Shown here piece after piece: positions 34,606-42,867 of a DNA stretch of 64,000 bases. This DNA is from JAGPCK01 sp041675505 (lineage in GTDB: Bacteria; Bacteroidota; Bacteroidia; UKL13-3). The position numbers and the translations under genes are program-made. Below the pieces are notes generated by a model. The model was given only the letters and a program-made list of their open reading frames with translations. It searched no databases and was not told the DNA's origin. The stretch's first letter is position 1, and each line of letters starts with the position of its first letter. Location: positions 62,001-126,000 of the forward strand of contig JBAYTR010000013.1 of the NCBI GenBank assembly GCA_041675505.1, given 5' to 3'.

Positions 34606-34986
34606 TTAAACTGAAGTAGCAACCCAAACAACGGGCGGGCCTCGACTGCGGCTATCTGCAATAAACGTATGTGCATACGATGGTTCATAAACAGTGTATG
34701 CTTCATGAACCGATGCTGTTACTCCCGACCAAAGCCAGGCAGTAAGTGTAAAAAAATCTGTAAAGTGAAAGGTGCAGGAGAAACAACCTGCATGAGTTTG
34801 CTCCAGGTGAGCAGTATGCCCGCAATCACCTGCATCATGGTGTTCACAAAAGTGGATATCAAATGTACAACTGTGTTCTTCATCATGCGCCAACAAAGCG
34901 TGTTCATGTACCTCGGCTTCGTGCTCATGCCATACGTGCAGCGGCAACCAGGTAATGGTAAACAGTACCAGTAATACTCGGGCAAT
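34606..34986 (-). CDS. Small His/Cys-rich protein, start codon probably ATT
   Basis: The frame encodes a membrane-like leader (ARVLLVLFTITWLPLH), then HEHEAEVHEHALLAHDEEHS, a His/Cys cluster (HFCEHHDAGDCGHTAH, HAGCFSC) and a second hydrophobic part. The leader is only included if translation starts upstream of the TTG at 34947; no ATG, GTG or TTG exists between the in-frame stop and that TTG, so an ATT at 34986 is proposed. It lies 12 bp upstream of the TonB receptor. The histidine content suggests zinc, copper or nickel binding. Similar small proteins accompany metal receptors in Bacteroidota. Confidence 0.6.
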   Translation of the reverse strand: MARVLLVLFTITWLPLHVWHEHEAEVHEHALLAHDEEHSCTFDIHFCEHHDAGDCGHTAHLEQTHAGCFSCTFHFTDFFTLTAWLWSGVTASVHEAYTVYEPSYAHTFIADSRSRGPPVVWVATSV

Positions 34987-35025
34987 ATGTGCGCTGAAGT
35001 GTTGGATATGCGTGATTTAGAATGG

Positions 35026-35033
35026 CAAAGATA
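35026..35033 (-). promoter_or_regulatory. -7 element for the His-rich/TonB/lipoprotein operon
   Basis: On the minus strand the bases read TATCTTTG, an exact TAnnTTTG match. Transcription would start about 35019, roughly 33 nt upstream of the proposed ATT start. No clear -33 box. Confidence 0.45.
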
Positions 35034-35087
35034 AGAAAAGGTTCAATAAGGGAATGGGGAATTGTTATTGAAAGACCTTGGCACTAA

Positions 35088-35113
35088 ATAAAAAAGCGAG
35101 CTAATGCTCGCTT
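35088..35113 (-). terminator. Terminator of the tRNA cluster
   Basis: AAGCGAGC (35094-35101) and GCTCGCTT (35106-35113) form an 8-bp stem with a 4-nt loop; read on the minus strand it is followed by a T run (35088-35095). It lies just past tRNA-Arg. Confidence 0.85.
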
Positions 35114-35122
35114 AAATTGTTG

Positions 35123-35196
35123 TGACCCCGACAGGATTCGAACCTGTGACCTACTACTTAGAAGGCAGTTGCTCTATCCAGCTGAGCTACGGGGTC
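35123..35196 (-). tRNA. tRNA-Arg (TCT)
   Basis: A 74-nt cloverleaf: acceptor GACCCCG with CGGGGTC, anticodon loop CTTCTAA, T arm ACAGG-TTCGAAT-CCTGT, discriminator A, no encoded CCA. Last of three tRNAs transcribed leftward. Confidence 0.95.
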
Positions 35197-35287
35197 AAAA
35201 ATGGAACCGTCTTTAAATTTTAAAAGTTCAAAGCCTAAAGGTGGGAAGAACCCATTTTCTCTAAACTTTGAACTTTTTCCCTTTTTG

Positions 35288-35361
35288 TCGGGGTGGCAGG
35301 ATTCGAACCTACGACCTCCACATCCCAAATGTGGCGCGATACCGGGCTACGCTACACCCCG
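35288..35361 (-). tRNA. tRNA-Pro (TGG)
   Basis: A 74-nt cloverleaf: acceptor CGGGGTG with CACCCCG, anticodon loop TTTGGGA, T arm GTAGG-TTCGAAT-CCTGC with one G-U pair, discriminator A. Confidence 0.95.
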
Positions 35362-35457
35362 AAAACCCTTCAAATTCTTTGCAGTTTGCTAGTCTGTCAA
35401 GTTGCGCACCCGAAGTAAAATGCACATTCCCAATAATATAAACACTGGTGTTTATCG

Positions 35458-35547
35458 CGGAAAGGGAGGGATTCGAACCCTCGATACGACTAAACATCGT
35501 ATGTCGGTTTAGCAAACCGGTGGTTTCAGCCACTCACCCACCTTTCC
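35458..35547 (-). tRNA. tRNA-Ser (GCT)
   Basis: A 90-nt class II tRNA: acceptor GGAAAGG with CCTTTCC, anticodon loop TTGCTAA, long variable arm CATACGATGTTTAGTCGTAT, T arm with TTCGAAT, discriminator G. First gene of the tRNA cluster. Confidence 0.95.
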
Positions 35548-35559
35548 TGATTGGGGATG

Positions 35560-35590
35560 CGAAGATAGAAATTTCAATCAAAAGAACAAA
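35560..35590 (-). promoter_or_regulatory. Promoter of the tRNA-Ser-Pro-Arg cluster
   Basis: On the minus strand: TTTG (35590-35587), 19 bp, TATCTTCG (35567-35560). The -7 box differs from TAnnTTTG by one base; spacing is exact. Confidence 0.55.
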
Positions 35591-35716
35591 AAAAGGAACA
35601 CGAATTCCTGATGTTTATTAATTTTTTTCACAAAAAACTGAAAACCCGATAATTTTTCTAAAATTGCCCTGTTACTTTTTGAACACTTATCCTGTCTATC
35701 ACTAAAAAATTACACT

Positions 35717-38332
35717 ATGGCTGATAAAGAAAACCTCTTCTATAAATTCAAGGACCTCAAAGTGTTCGGTTCAACAGAATGGTTGGCCAACAACGAAAAG
35801 AAATACCGCACGGTTTACGATGAAGCCGAATGTACCTTTATATATTGTGAGCTTTCCTTCTTCAATAAAAAATTTGATGAGGGGGAATGGGAAGTAAAAG
35901 TTCAGATAAAATGCTTCAGAGACGATAATACATTGATATGCGACCTGCGTGCCGACCGCAAAATATCCAAAGAAGAGAACATTGTTTACATACGCGAAGG
36001 TTGGGGAGTTAAAACACCCGGCTCGTATTGGAAACGCGGCACCTACCGCTGGGAGGCCTATATTGATGGTGAACCTGTAGGCGGAAAAGAGTTTTATGTA
36101 GAAAAAGAAGGTATTGTAACTGATTTATCCAACAACTACTTTACACTGAAAGGCGTAAAACTGTATGAAGGCCCTGATGCAAATGTGCCTCACCACCAAC
36201 GCAAATACCTCAAAACGTTTGACGCCAAAGACACGCGTTACGTATGGGTGGAAGTAACCTGTGAGAATCTGGTTAAAAAACACGAGCACTGGTTGTGTGA
36301 ATTTTTCTTCAATTTCAGAACCCACAGCGGACAGCTAAAAGGCAGCATTGATAAAATGCAGAAAGTGTTGCAAACTGAAGATGAGTTTCTGTTTACCATT
36401 GGCTGGGGCAGCGACCATAAAGGCACCTGGGGCAACGACCTGTACTCGGTTGACATTGTTTTTATGGATCACATTATTGCCACCGTTCCCTTTGAAGTGG
36501 GTGATTTAACTACCGATGCCGGAGATGAGGATTTGCCTATTGTAACTACCACCAAAGCTAAGCCGGCCACAACTGAGCGTTTTAAAAACGAGCCCGAAAG
36601 TGTGGAAGATGTGATGAAGGAACTGGAAGAACTCATCGGGTTGGAAAGCATCAAGACCAAAATAAAAGAGTACACCAATTACCTCAACTTCATCCGCCTT
36701 AGAAAAGATAAAGGCTTTGAAGACGAAGATAAACTCAACCTGCACGCTGTATTTACCGGCAACCCAGGCACTGGGAAAACTACTGTGGCCAAAATGCTGG
36801 GTAAAATTTACAAGAAGTTGGGCATGCTGAGCAAAGGCCACGTGCATGAAGTTGACCGAAGTGATTTGGTGGCTGAATTCATCGGGCAAACCGCACCTAA
36901 AACCAAAGAGGCCATTAAAAAGGCAAAGGGCGGCATACTCTTTATTGATGAAGCCTATGCTTTAGCCCGCAAAAATGACGACTCGAAAGATTTCGGTAAA
37001 GAGGTAATTGAAATTCTGCTTAAGGAAATGAGTGACGGAGACGGTGATATTGCTGTAATAGTTGCCGGATATCCCGAAGAGATGGACACTTTTCTCACCT
37101 CTAACCCGGGTATGAAATCACGCTTTAATATGTACTATGAATTTCCTGATTACACCCCGCAGGAATTAATGCTCATTGCTGAATTCAGTTGCAAAAAACG
37201 TGGTGTAAATTTTAATGAGGAATCTAAAACCGCTTTGTACAAAAGGTTGGTAGAAGCCTACCGCGAACGCGACAACTCTTTCGGCAACGCGCGTTACGTG
37301 AACTCGCTTATTGATGAAGCAAAGATGAACATGGGCTTGCGTGTAATGCAAAGTGTTGACCCCACGCAGTTGAGTAAAGAAGAACTCTCCACCCTTACTG
37401 ATGCGGATATTGAAAAAATATTCGGAGCCAAACGCAAAATGGCTGCAGATATACCGGTGGATGAAGAGTTACTGAAGGCTGCGCTCAACTCACTGCACAG
37501 CATGATAGGCCTGGAAAGTGTAAAAAATGAAATAGATGAACTGGTAAAACTTGTTCGCTTTTACCGCGAAATAGGCAAAGATGTTCGTCAGACTTTTTCG
37601 TTACACACTGTATTTACCGGCAACCCTGGCACAGGTAAAACTACTGTGGCCCGTGTTTTGGCTCAAATCTATAAAGCTCTGGGCATTTTGGAGCGTGGTA
37701 ATTTGGTGGAGTGCGATCGCCAAGCTCTGGTTGGCGGTTTTATTGGTCAAACGGCCATTAAAACCAACGAAGTATTGGAACGCGCTATGGGTGGTGTGTT
37801 GTTTATTGACGAGGCTTACTCTTTAACGGAGGGTGGAGAAAATGACTATGGAAGAGAGGCCATCGAAACCATCCTGAAAAGGATGGAAGACCGCAGAGGA
37901 GAGTTTGTAGTAATTGCGGCCGGCTACACCGATAACATGAAACGTTTTCTTGAATCGAACCCCGGCTTAAAATCACGTTTTGATAAGGAACTGCATTTTG
38001 ATGATTACAATGCAACTCAGTTGTATGATATAGCGGTGAAAATGATGGCTGATAACAACATCAAACCCGATAAAGAAGCAGCCAAATTCCTGAAAGCATT
38101 TTTGATTGAATTGCATGCCAATAAAGACAAGTTTTTTGGCAATGCACGCTCTGTTCGCAAAGTGGTAGAAGAAGCCATTAAAAACCAGCACTTGCGATTA
38201 GCCAAACTGGATCCGGGAAAACGTGCTTCTGAAATGATTAAGTCACTAACCCTTGCTGATGTGAATGAATTTAAGGTAGACAAATCAAAAGGCAACCAGA
38301 AACCGGGCATTGGTTTTACTGTGCATTCATAG
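35717..38332 (+). CDS. Tandem AAA+ ATPase (CbbX/SpoVK-like) with duplicated N-terminal beta domain
   Basis: An 871-residue protein. Residues about 1-135 and 145-275 are two diverged copies of one domain: each runs from a LKVFG/VKLYE strand through an acidic TFIYCELSFF/RYVWVEV stretch to GWG...G.W...Y and a final PF-V or KEFYV strand. Two AAA+ domains follow. The first has Walker A GNPGTGKTT at 348-356 and FIDEAYAL; the second has Walker A at 635-643 and FIDEAYSL, both with arginine-finger regions. The AAA pair resembles CbbX, SpoVK and the EccA-type remodelling ATPases. The N-terminal domain presumably picks the client; I do not recognise it. Stands alone in its own transcript. Confidence 0.82.
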   Translation: MADKENLFYKFKDLKVFGSTEWLANNEKKYRTVYDEAECTFIYCELSFFNKKFDEGEWEVKVQIKCFRDDNTLICDLRADRKISKEENIVYIREGWGVKTPGSYWKRGTYRWEAYIDGEPVGGKEFYVEKEGIVTDLSNNYFTLKGVKLYEGPDANVPHHQRKYLKTFDAKDTRYVWVEVTCENLVKKHEHWLCEFFFNFRTHSGQLKGSIDKMQKVLQTEDEFLFTIGWGSDHKGTWGNDLYSVDIVFMDHIIATVPFEVGDLTTDAGDEDLPIVTTTKAKPATTERFKNEPESVEDVMKELEELIGLESIKTKIKEYTNYLNFIRLRKDKGFEDEDKLNLHAVFTGNPGTGKTTVAKMLGKIYKKLGMLSKGHVHEVDRSDLVAEFIGQTAPKTKEAIKKAKGGILFIDEAYALARKNDDSKDFGKEVIEILLKEMSDGDGDIAVIVAGYPEEMDTFLTSNPGMKSRFNMYYEFPDYTPQELMLIAEFSCKKRGVNFNEESKTALYKRLVEAYRERDNSFGNARYVNSLIDEAKMNMGLRVMQSVDPTQLSKEELSTLTDADIEKIFGAKRKMAADIPVDEELLKAALNSLHSMIGLESVKNEIDELVKLVRFYREIGKDVRQTFSLHTVFTGNPGTGKTTVARVLAQIYKALGILERGNLVECDRQALVGGFIGQTAIKTNEVLERAMGGVLFIDEAYSLTEGGENDYGREAIETILKRMEDRRGEFVVIAAGYTDNMKRFLESNPGLKSRFDKELHFDDYNATQLYDIAVKMMADNNIKPDKEAAKFLKAFLIELHANKDKFFGNARSVRKVVEEAIKNQHLRLAKLDPGKRASEMIKSLTLADVNEFKVDKSKGNQKPGIGFTVHS

Positions 38333-38344
38333 TATATCATCATC

Positions 38345-38725
38345 GTGAAAGGGAAAGGGCTCATCAGTGTACTGGTGTTTATTATCAGCATACTCTTGTT
38401 TGAACTATTGAGCAACAGAATTTCAGCTTACATCCTGCACCTTAAAGAAGGTATGAGTCCTTACCGTGCAACACTTATAGGCATGGCGGTAATTGTTTTT
38501 GTTTTATTCCCTGCTTACAAATGGTTAGACGGAATTGTAAAACGTATTGCTCAAAAACTACTGAGCGCAGGTAAAAATATAGGCGGCAGAATTACCGGAA
38601 TAAGTCTGATATTTTTCACCTCGCTTTTTGCTCTTTACCTGATTTACCTCAACGTATGGTACAACATTGCTTTCAGCGATGCTATTAAACACATTACTGT
38701 TTTCGTGCTGAATCTGGTAAGCTGA
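38345..38725 (+). CDS. Hypothetical integral membrane protein
   Basis: A 126-residue protein with GTG start and three to four predicted helices (about 6-24, 40-58, 80-100, 108-125). No family recognised. It begins 12 bp after the AAA+ gene, suggesting co-transcription, and overlaps the Nudix gene convergently by 32 bp. Confidence 0.6.
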   Translation: MKGKGLISVLVFIISILLFELLSNRISAYILHLKEGMSPYRATLIGMAVIVFVLFPAYKWLDGIVKRIAQKLLSAGKNIGGRITGISLIFFTSLFALYLIYLNVWYNIAFSDAIKHITVFVLNLVS

Positions 38726-39281
38726 ATTTACCTTCTGCTATAAGCAACCTGAGTTTTAATACAGCTGCAACAGTAAGGCTATCGAGTACCTCGCCTTTCT
38801 CCACCAATTCATACAACTCGTTAAAGTGTAGTTTACGAATCTGCAGTTGTTCGGTTTCTTCAGGTTCAGGTTTTTCTTGCGTAAGTTGAGTAGCGAGAAA
38901 AATGTACGCCAACTCATCTGTGGCTGAATTGCTGAGGTACATTTGCTGAATAAGTTCCCATTTGTCTGCTACCAATCCGGCTTCTTCCAAAAGTTCACGT
39001 TGTGCCGATACAACCGGTTCAACATCTATATCACCCCCGCCTTCAGGAATCTCCCAGCTGTACTGCGCTATCGGATAACGGTATTGTCCCACTATCCAGG
39101 TGTAACCTTCTTCATCAATGGGTAAAATACCAATGGCCAGTTTTTGAAAATGTACCACAGAGTAAGTACCGGGATTTCCCACCGGATTTAAAACCTCATG
39201 GTGATTTACCTGTATCCAAGGTGACTCATACGCCACACGTTCACTCAACAATGTCCAGGGGTTATCGGTTGGGTTTTTCAT
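38694..39281 (-). CDS. Nudix hydrolase, ADP-ribose pyrophosphatase-like
   Basis: A 195-residue protein with a Nudix box at GGGDIDVEPVVSAQRELLEEAGL; the spacing before RE is one residue shorter than the textbook pattern, as in some ADP-ribose pyrophosphatase-type members. An EIPEGG segment precedes it. It cleaves nucleoside diphosphate derivatives; substrate not determined. It overlaps the next gene upstream by 1 bp (TAATG). Confidence 0.85.
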   Translation of the reverse strand: MKNPTDNPWTLLSERVAYESPWIQVNHHEVLNPVGNPGTYSVVHFQKLAIGILPIDEEGYTWIVGQYRYPIAQYSWEIPEGGGDIDVEPVVSAQRELLEEAGLVADKWELIQQMYLSNSATDELAYIFLATQLTQEKPEPEETEQLQIRKLHFNELYELVEKGEVLDSLTVAAVLKLRLLIAEGKFSLPDSARKQ

Positions 39282-40042
39282 TATTTGTTTTGTTCGCGAA
39301 TACCAAATTTACTGAACAGGTAACGTTCGTATGCTTTTCGGATAGCAAAATAAAAATCATAATCACTGCTGCCTAACACAAAGTCATTACTGAATCCGCA
39401 GAATCTTTTAAAATCCGGAATATCGGCATAGTCCATACCCGTTAAATCGTGTACCAAATCATCATTAAAACGTTTTCTTACCACGCGCTCTGTTTCCATG
39501 CGCAGGTACATTTCTTCAAACTTAATCATCTCCTTACCTTTGCGCGTAAACGGCATCAATAAAGCCGAGAGGCCACCCACCAGCGCCAACCCACCTGTTG
39601 TGCTTAATGTGGGTTTTACAGTGTAGCTTTTAATTTGTCCCTCAAAAAAATTCTTATCCGTTTTACCTGCGTCCACAGGCCGAACAGCCATTACCACAGC
39701 CGATCGAAGTTTAACCACCAGAGGTTTTAAGTAGATGCGTAAAAAAAGTTCACTCCCTTTTTTGTTATGAAGGAGATTACTAATCGGGATGATTTGCGTT
39801 TCAAAACCGGTGTAAGTAACCAATATGGTGTCGCTGGGTTTTACATACAAAACAAAACGACCATACGCATCGGTTATAGTACCGCCCTCCGACTTTTTAA
39901 TAATAACGTAGGCCGATGCAAGCGGTTGAAGACTATCCTGTTGATATACCTTTCCGCTAAACTGCAAACGCTCTTCCTCGTCTTGTGCCAAAGCCACCAA
40001 CGTAAGAAGAAAGCAACAGAAAAATAAAAAAATGCGCGGCAT
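39281..40042 (-). CDS. Exported carboxypeptidase-like regulatory-domain protein
   Basis: A 253-residue protein from the ATG at 40042 (an ATG at 40069 is less likely). Signal peptide MPRIFLFFCCFLLTLVALAQ, then a carboxypeptidase regulatory-like beta sandwich (FSGKVYQQDSLQPLASAYVI, GGTITDAYGRFVLYV), as at the N-terminus of TonB receptors but without a barrel. The C-terminal half is helical with ERVVRKRFNDDLVHDLTG. Role unknown; translationally coupled to the Nudix gene. Confidence 0.7.
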   Translation of the reverse strand: MPRIFLFFCCFLLTLVALAQDEEERLQFSGKVYQQDSLQPLASAYVIIKKSEGGTITDAYGRFVLYVKPSDTILVTYTGFETQIIPISNLLHNKKGSELFLRIYLKPLVVKLRSAVVMAVRPVDAGKTDKNFFEGQIKSYTVKPTLSTTGGLALVGGLSALLMPFTRKGKEMIKFEEMYLRMETERVVRKRFNDDLVHDLTGMDYADIPDFKRFCGFSNDFVLGSSDYDFYFAIRKAYERYLFSKFGIREQNK

Positions 40043-40090
40043 ATTCAAGGACAAAAATACGATTTTCAACTCAGCAAAAACCGGAAAGAT

Positions 40091-41107
40091 TTAAAACGCA
40101 AAGCCCACATGTATATTGCCCCAACGGTGATCAGTGCCTCCTTTAAACTGATGCGTTACATAATCTCCCCGAACTTCCACAAAAAGATTGCGCAAGGAAA
40201 AACCAAGCGCGGCATGGGTGTTCCAGAGCTGACGTGTAACATCCTGACTGGCCAGTGTGTACTGGTTTTGCTTCTGTTTAATCAATCCTCCTTCCATAGT
40301 ACCGTCAAACCCTACTAACTTTAACTCCTGCCCCACCCTTATATAGATTTGATATCCTGTTATGCGTTTGTAGTTCACATTGCGTCTAGTAGTAGGGCCT
40401 ATACTGCGCAGGTAAGGGTCAAACAAACCCAATCGCACAAAACCTCCCACTGAACCATTAATCTGCAAAGTGCCTATATTGCCCTCTGCTGAGACAAATC
40501 CTTCAAATCTGCGCGGCACTTCTGCCAACAAATAATCAATGCGTGTAAAGTAATTCGCCACAAAAGAATTGCTCAACTGTTTGTCCCATCCCTTTGGCGG
40601 ATTATTGGGCGGAATTAAATGCCCCAGCGATTGAATTTGTTTCCCCAAAGCCGTATTGCCCATCACCCCACCGGCAACTTCGCTGGTTAACCGGTATTTA
40701 TCACTCGGGTTGTTGCTTATGCCTGAAAGACCAATAAGCATATACGAAGCATAGGGCCTGTCGTTGATAATGATACCCGTATCCTCCAGATCGCGCGGGG
40801 TGTAAAGGTTGGACAACAAATATATTCCTTGATAATAATCCGTTTTGGGGCCTGAGGTTTTAAGGTTAAGCCAACGCAAAGGCGTACTTTTCAGAAAATC
40901 ATTGTACGTAAAAATACGCGTGCCGTGGGTAAAGTATTTGTCTGTTTTAAAGAAGACATCGTTAGCAAAATCAAATCCCGCTACGGTTTCATCGGCTCTG
41001 TTCATGAATACCGCACGCTGAGCCTCGCAATGGCTCACCAATTGAAAGATAAAAACCAATAAGCAGAACTTTCTCACCTGTCGTGCAATATATAACAGCC
41101 GTAGCAA
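40091..41107 (-). CDS. Lipid A deacylase LpxR family outer-membrane protein
   Basis: A 338-residue outer-membrane barrel of the LpxR (DUF2219) type. Family signatures include FANDVFFKTDKYFTHGTRI, INDRPYASYMLIGLS, and SLGHLIPPNNPPKGWDKQLSN. LpxR removes the 3'-acyloxyacyl chain of lipid A. The start region contains a leader MLRLLYIARQVRKFCLLVFI. It diverges from the S8 peptidase gene. Confidence 0.85.
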   Translation of the reverse strand: MLRLLYIARQVRKFCLLVFIFQLVSHCEAQRAVFMNRADETVAGFDFANDVFFKTDKYFTHGTRIFTYNDFLKSTPLRWLNLKTSGPKTDYYQGIYLLSNLYTPRDLEDTGIIINDRPYASYMLIGLSGISNNPSDKYRLTSEVAGGVMGNTALGKQIQSLGHLIPPNNPPKGWDKQLSNSFVANYFTRIDYLLAEVPRRFEGFVSAEGNIGTLQINGSVGGFVRLGLFDPYLRSIGPTTRRNVNYKRITGYQIYIRVGQELKLVGFDGTMEGGLIKQKQNQYTLASQDVTRQLWNTHAALGFSLRNLFVEVRGDYVTHQFKGGTDHRWGNIHVGFAF

Positions 41108-41190
41108 AAATGCATCTCTTCATCGGTTATGCTGTGATAAATGAAATCTGCATCCTATTTTGCAATCCGTTAAAATTAATTGCCTTTAAT

Positions 41191-42786
41191 ATGAAAATGA
41201 AACAAATTCTTCTTTTGCTGCTTATGGCTGTATCTACAGCCTCCTTTGCACAAAAGAAACAAAAAGCTGCTCCGGCCAACTGGTTTAACCTAGACCCTAA
41301 AAAAAACAAGGTGATGGGTGTAAGTACAGAACGGGCTTACGAAGAGCTACTCAAAAACAAAAAATCAACTACCGTTATTGTAGCGGTTATTGATGGCGGT
41401 ACGGATATTTACCACGAAGACTTAAAAGAAGTACTTTGGGTAAACACAAAAGAAGTAGCCGGCAACGGAGTGGATGATGATAAAAACGGTTATGTAGATG
41501 ACATATACGGATGGAATTACATTGGTGGCAGCGACCCCATGAACAACGTAAATGAAGACACCTACGAACTCACCCGTTTGTATGCCAAATACTACAACAA
41601 ATATGGCAGTGTAAATGAAGAAGAGCTTGCCCCTCAACGCAAAGCAGAGTATACTGAGTACAAACGTTTCAAAGCCCTGTACGAAAAAGAACTATCGAAA
41701 TACCAAAGCCCTTACATGAGTTACAGCTTTGTATACAAAGGCATTGTTACGCTTACCGAAAGCATGGGCAAAAGCAATCCTACCAAAGCGGAAGTGGAAG
41801 CTTTTCAACCGCAAAGCGACATGGAAAAAGCGATGAAAGAACAGGTGCTCAAAATTATCAGCAAAGGGCTAACTGTAGGTCAGGCCAAAGACGAGTTGAA
41901 AGGTGCACTGGACTATTTCAGCAAGATGATTAAGTTTCACCTGAATACTGATTTCGACCCGCGCAGAGAGATTGTACAAGATGATTACCTGAACACATCA
42001 GATATTAAATACGGCAACAATAACGTAAAAGGCCCCAGTGCCGGACACGGTACACACGTAGCCGGAATTATTGCGGCATCAAGAAACAACAATATAGGAA
42101 TGAAGGGTGTGGCCGATAATGTACGCATCATGACTTTGCGTGTGGTACCTGACGGTGATGAGCGCGACAAAGACGTTGCCAATGCCATTCGTTATGCTGC
42201 CGACAACGGAGCCAAAGTGATTAACATGAGTTTTGGTAAAGCCTATTCATGGAACAAAAAAGTGGTTGACGATGCAGTGAAATATGCTTTGTCAAAAGAT
42301 GTGTTGCTGGTACATGCCGCAGGTAACGATGCCAAAAACCTGGAAACTTCCAGCAACTTCCCTAACGATTTTTTTGAAGACAGTACCGGCTTTGCTGCCA
42401 ACTGGATTGAAGTAGGTGCCTCATCGTGGATGAAAAAGAAAAAATTAACCGCCAATTTTTCTAACTACGGTCAAACCCGTGTAGATGTATTTGCTCCCGG
42501 AGTTGATATTTATTCTACTGTACCTGACACCAATGCTTATGATGCTTATGACGGTACCAGCATGGCTTCTCCGGTTACTGCGGGTGTGGCTTCCTTACTG
42601 CGTTCTTACTATCCCCACTTAACCGCTGTACAGATTAAAGCTATTTTGCTGCAAAGTGTAACTCCAGTAAAACACAAAGTGTATATCCCGGGTTCGAAAA
42701 AGAAAATTAAGATGAGTAAACTGTGTGTGAGTGGTGGCGTGGTAAATGCTTACAAAGCCATTCAACTGGCTGAGACATACAAGTAG
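41191..42786 (+). CDS. Subtilisin-like (S8) serine peptidase, exported
   Basis: A 531-residue protein from the ATG at 41191, which gives a signal peptide (MKMKQILLLLLMAVSTASFAQ); an upstream start at 41083 would spoil it. The triad is Asp68 in VAVIDGGTDIYHEDL, His286 in GHGTHVAGIIA and Ser457 in GTSMASPVTAGVASLL. The Asp-His distance (218 residues) is far longer than in subtilisin (about 32), because of a helical, Lys/Glu-rich segment at about 105-270. No type IX sorting domain at the end. Probably a periplasmic or surface protease. Confidence 0.9.
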   Translation: MKMKQILLLLLMAVSTASFAQKKQKAAPANWFNLDPKKNKVMGVSTERAYEELLKNKKSTTVIVAVIDGGTDIYHEDLKEVLWVNTKEVAGNGVDDDKNGYVDDIYGWNYIGGSDPMNNVNEDTYELTRLYAKYYNKYGSVNEEELAPQRKAEYTEYKRFKALYEKELSKYQSPYMSYSFVYKGIVTLTESMGKSNPTKAEVEAFQPQSDMEKAMKEQVLKIISKGLTVGQAKDELKGALDYFSKMIKFHLNTDFDPRREIVQDDYLNTSDIKYGNNNVKGPSAGHGTHVAGIIAASRNNNIGMKGVADNVRIMTLRVVPDGDERDKDVANAIRYAADNGAKVINMSFGKAYSWNKKVVDDAVKYALSKDVLLVHAAGNDAKNLETSSNFPNDFFEDSTGFAANWIEVGASSWMKKKKLTANFSNYGQTRVDVFAPGVDIYSTVPDTNAYDAYDGTSMASPVTAGVASLLRSYYPHLTAVQIKAILLQSVTPVKHKVYIPGSKKKIKMSKLCVSGGVVNAYKAIQLAETYK

Positions 42787-42827
42787 CCCAAGATAGCCGG
42801 GAACAAGAATTTCAGCGCTATTTTAAG

Positions 42828-42867
42828 CATAAAAAAAGCAGACCAAATAGTCTGCTTTTTTTATGCG
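42828..42867. terminator. Bidirectional terminator between the S8 peptidase and the DUF2238 gene
   Basis: A perfect 17-bp stem (42828-42844 with 42851-42867) with a 6-nt loop; A7 on one arm and T7 on the other provide U tracts in both directions. Confidence 0.9.

Noticed and set aside
34669..34974. Plus-strand frame with many Cys and Met opposite the His-rich gene
   Set aside because: It is antisense to a frame with leader, metal-binding cluster and operon context; no promoter or family pattern of its own.
35201..35392. 63-codon plus-strand frame across tRNA-Pro
   Set aside because: It is the well-known false protein from the antisense of a tRNA (GWQDSNLRPP type); the tRNA explains the sequence.
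41083..41190. Upstream start of the S8 peptidase
   Set aside because: It would put 36 residues with a charged and mixed sequence ahead of a perfect signal peptide beginning at 41191.
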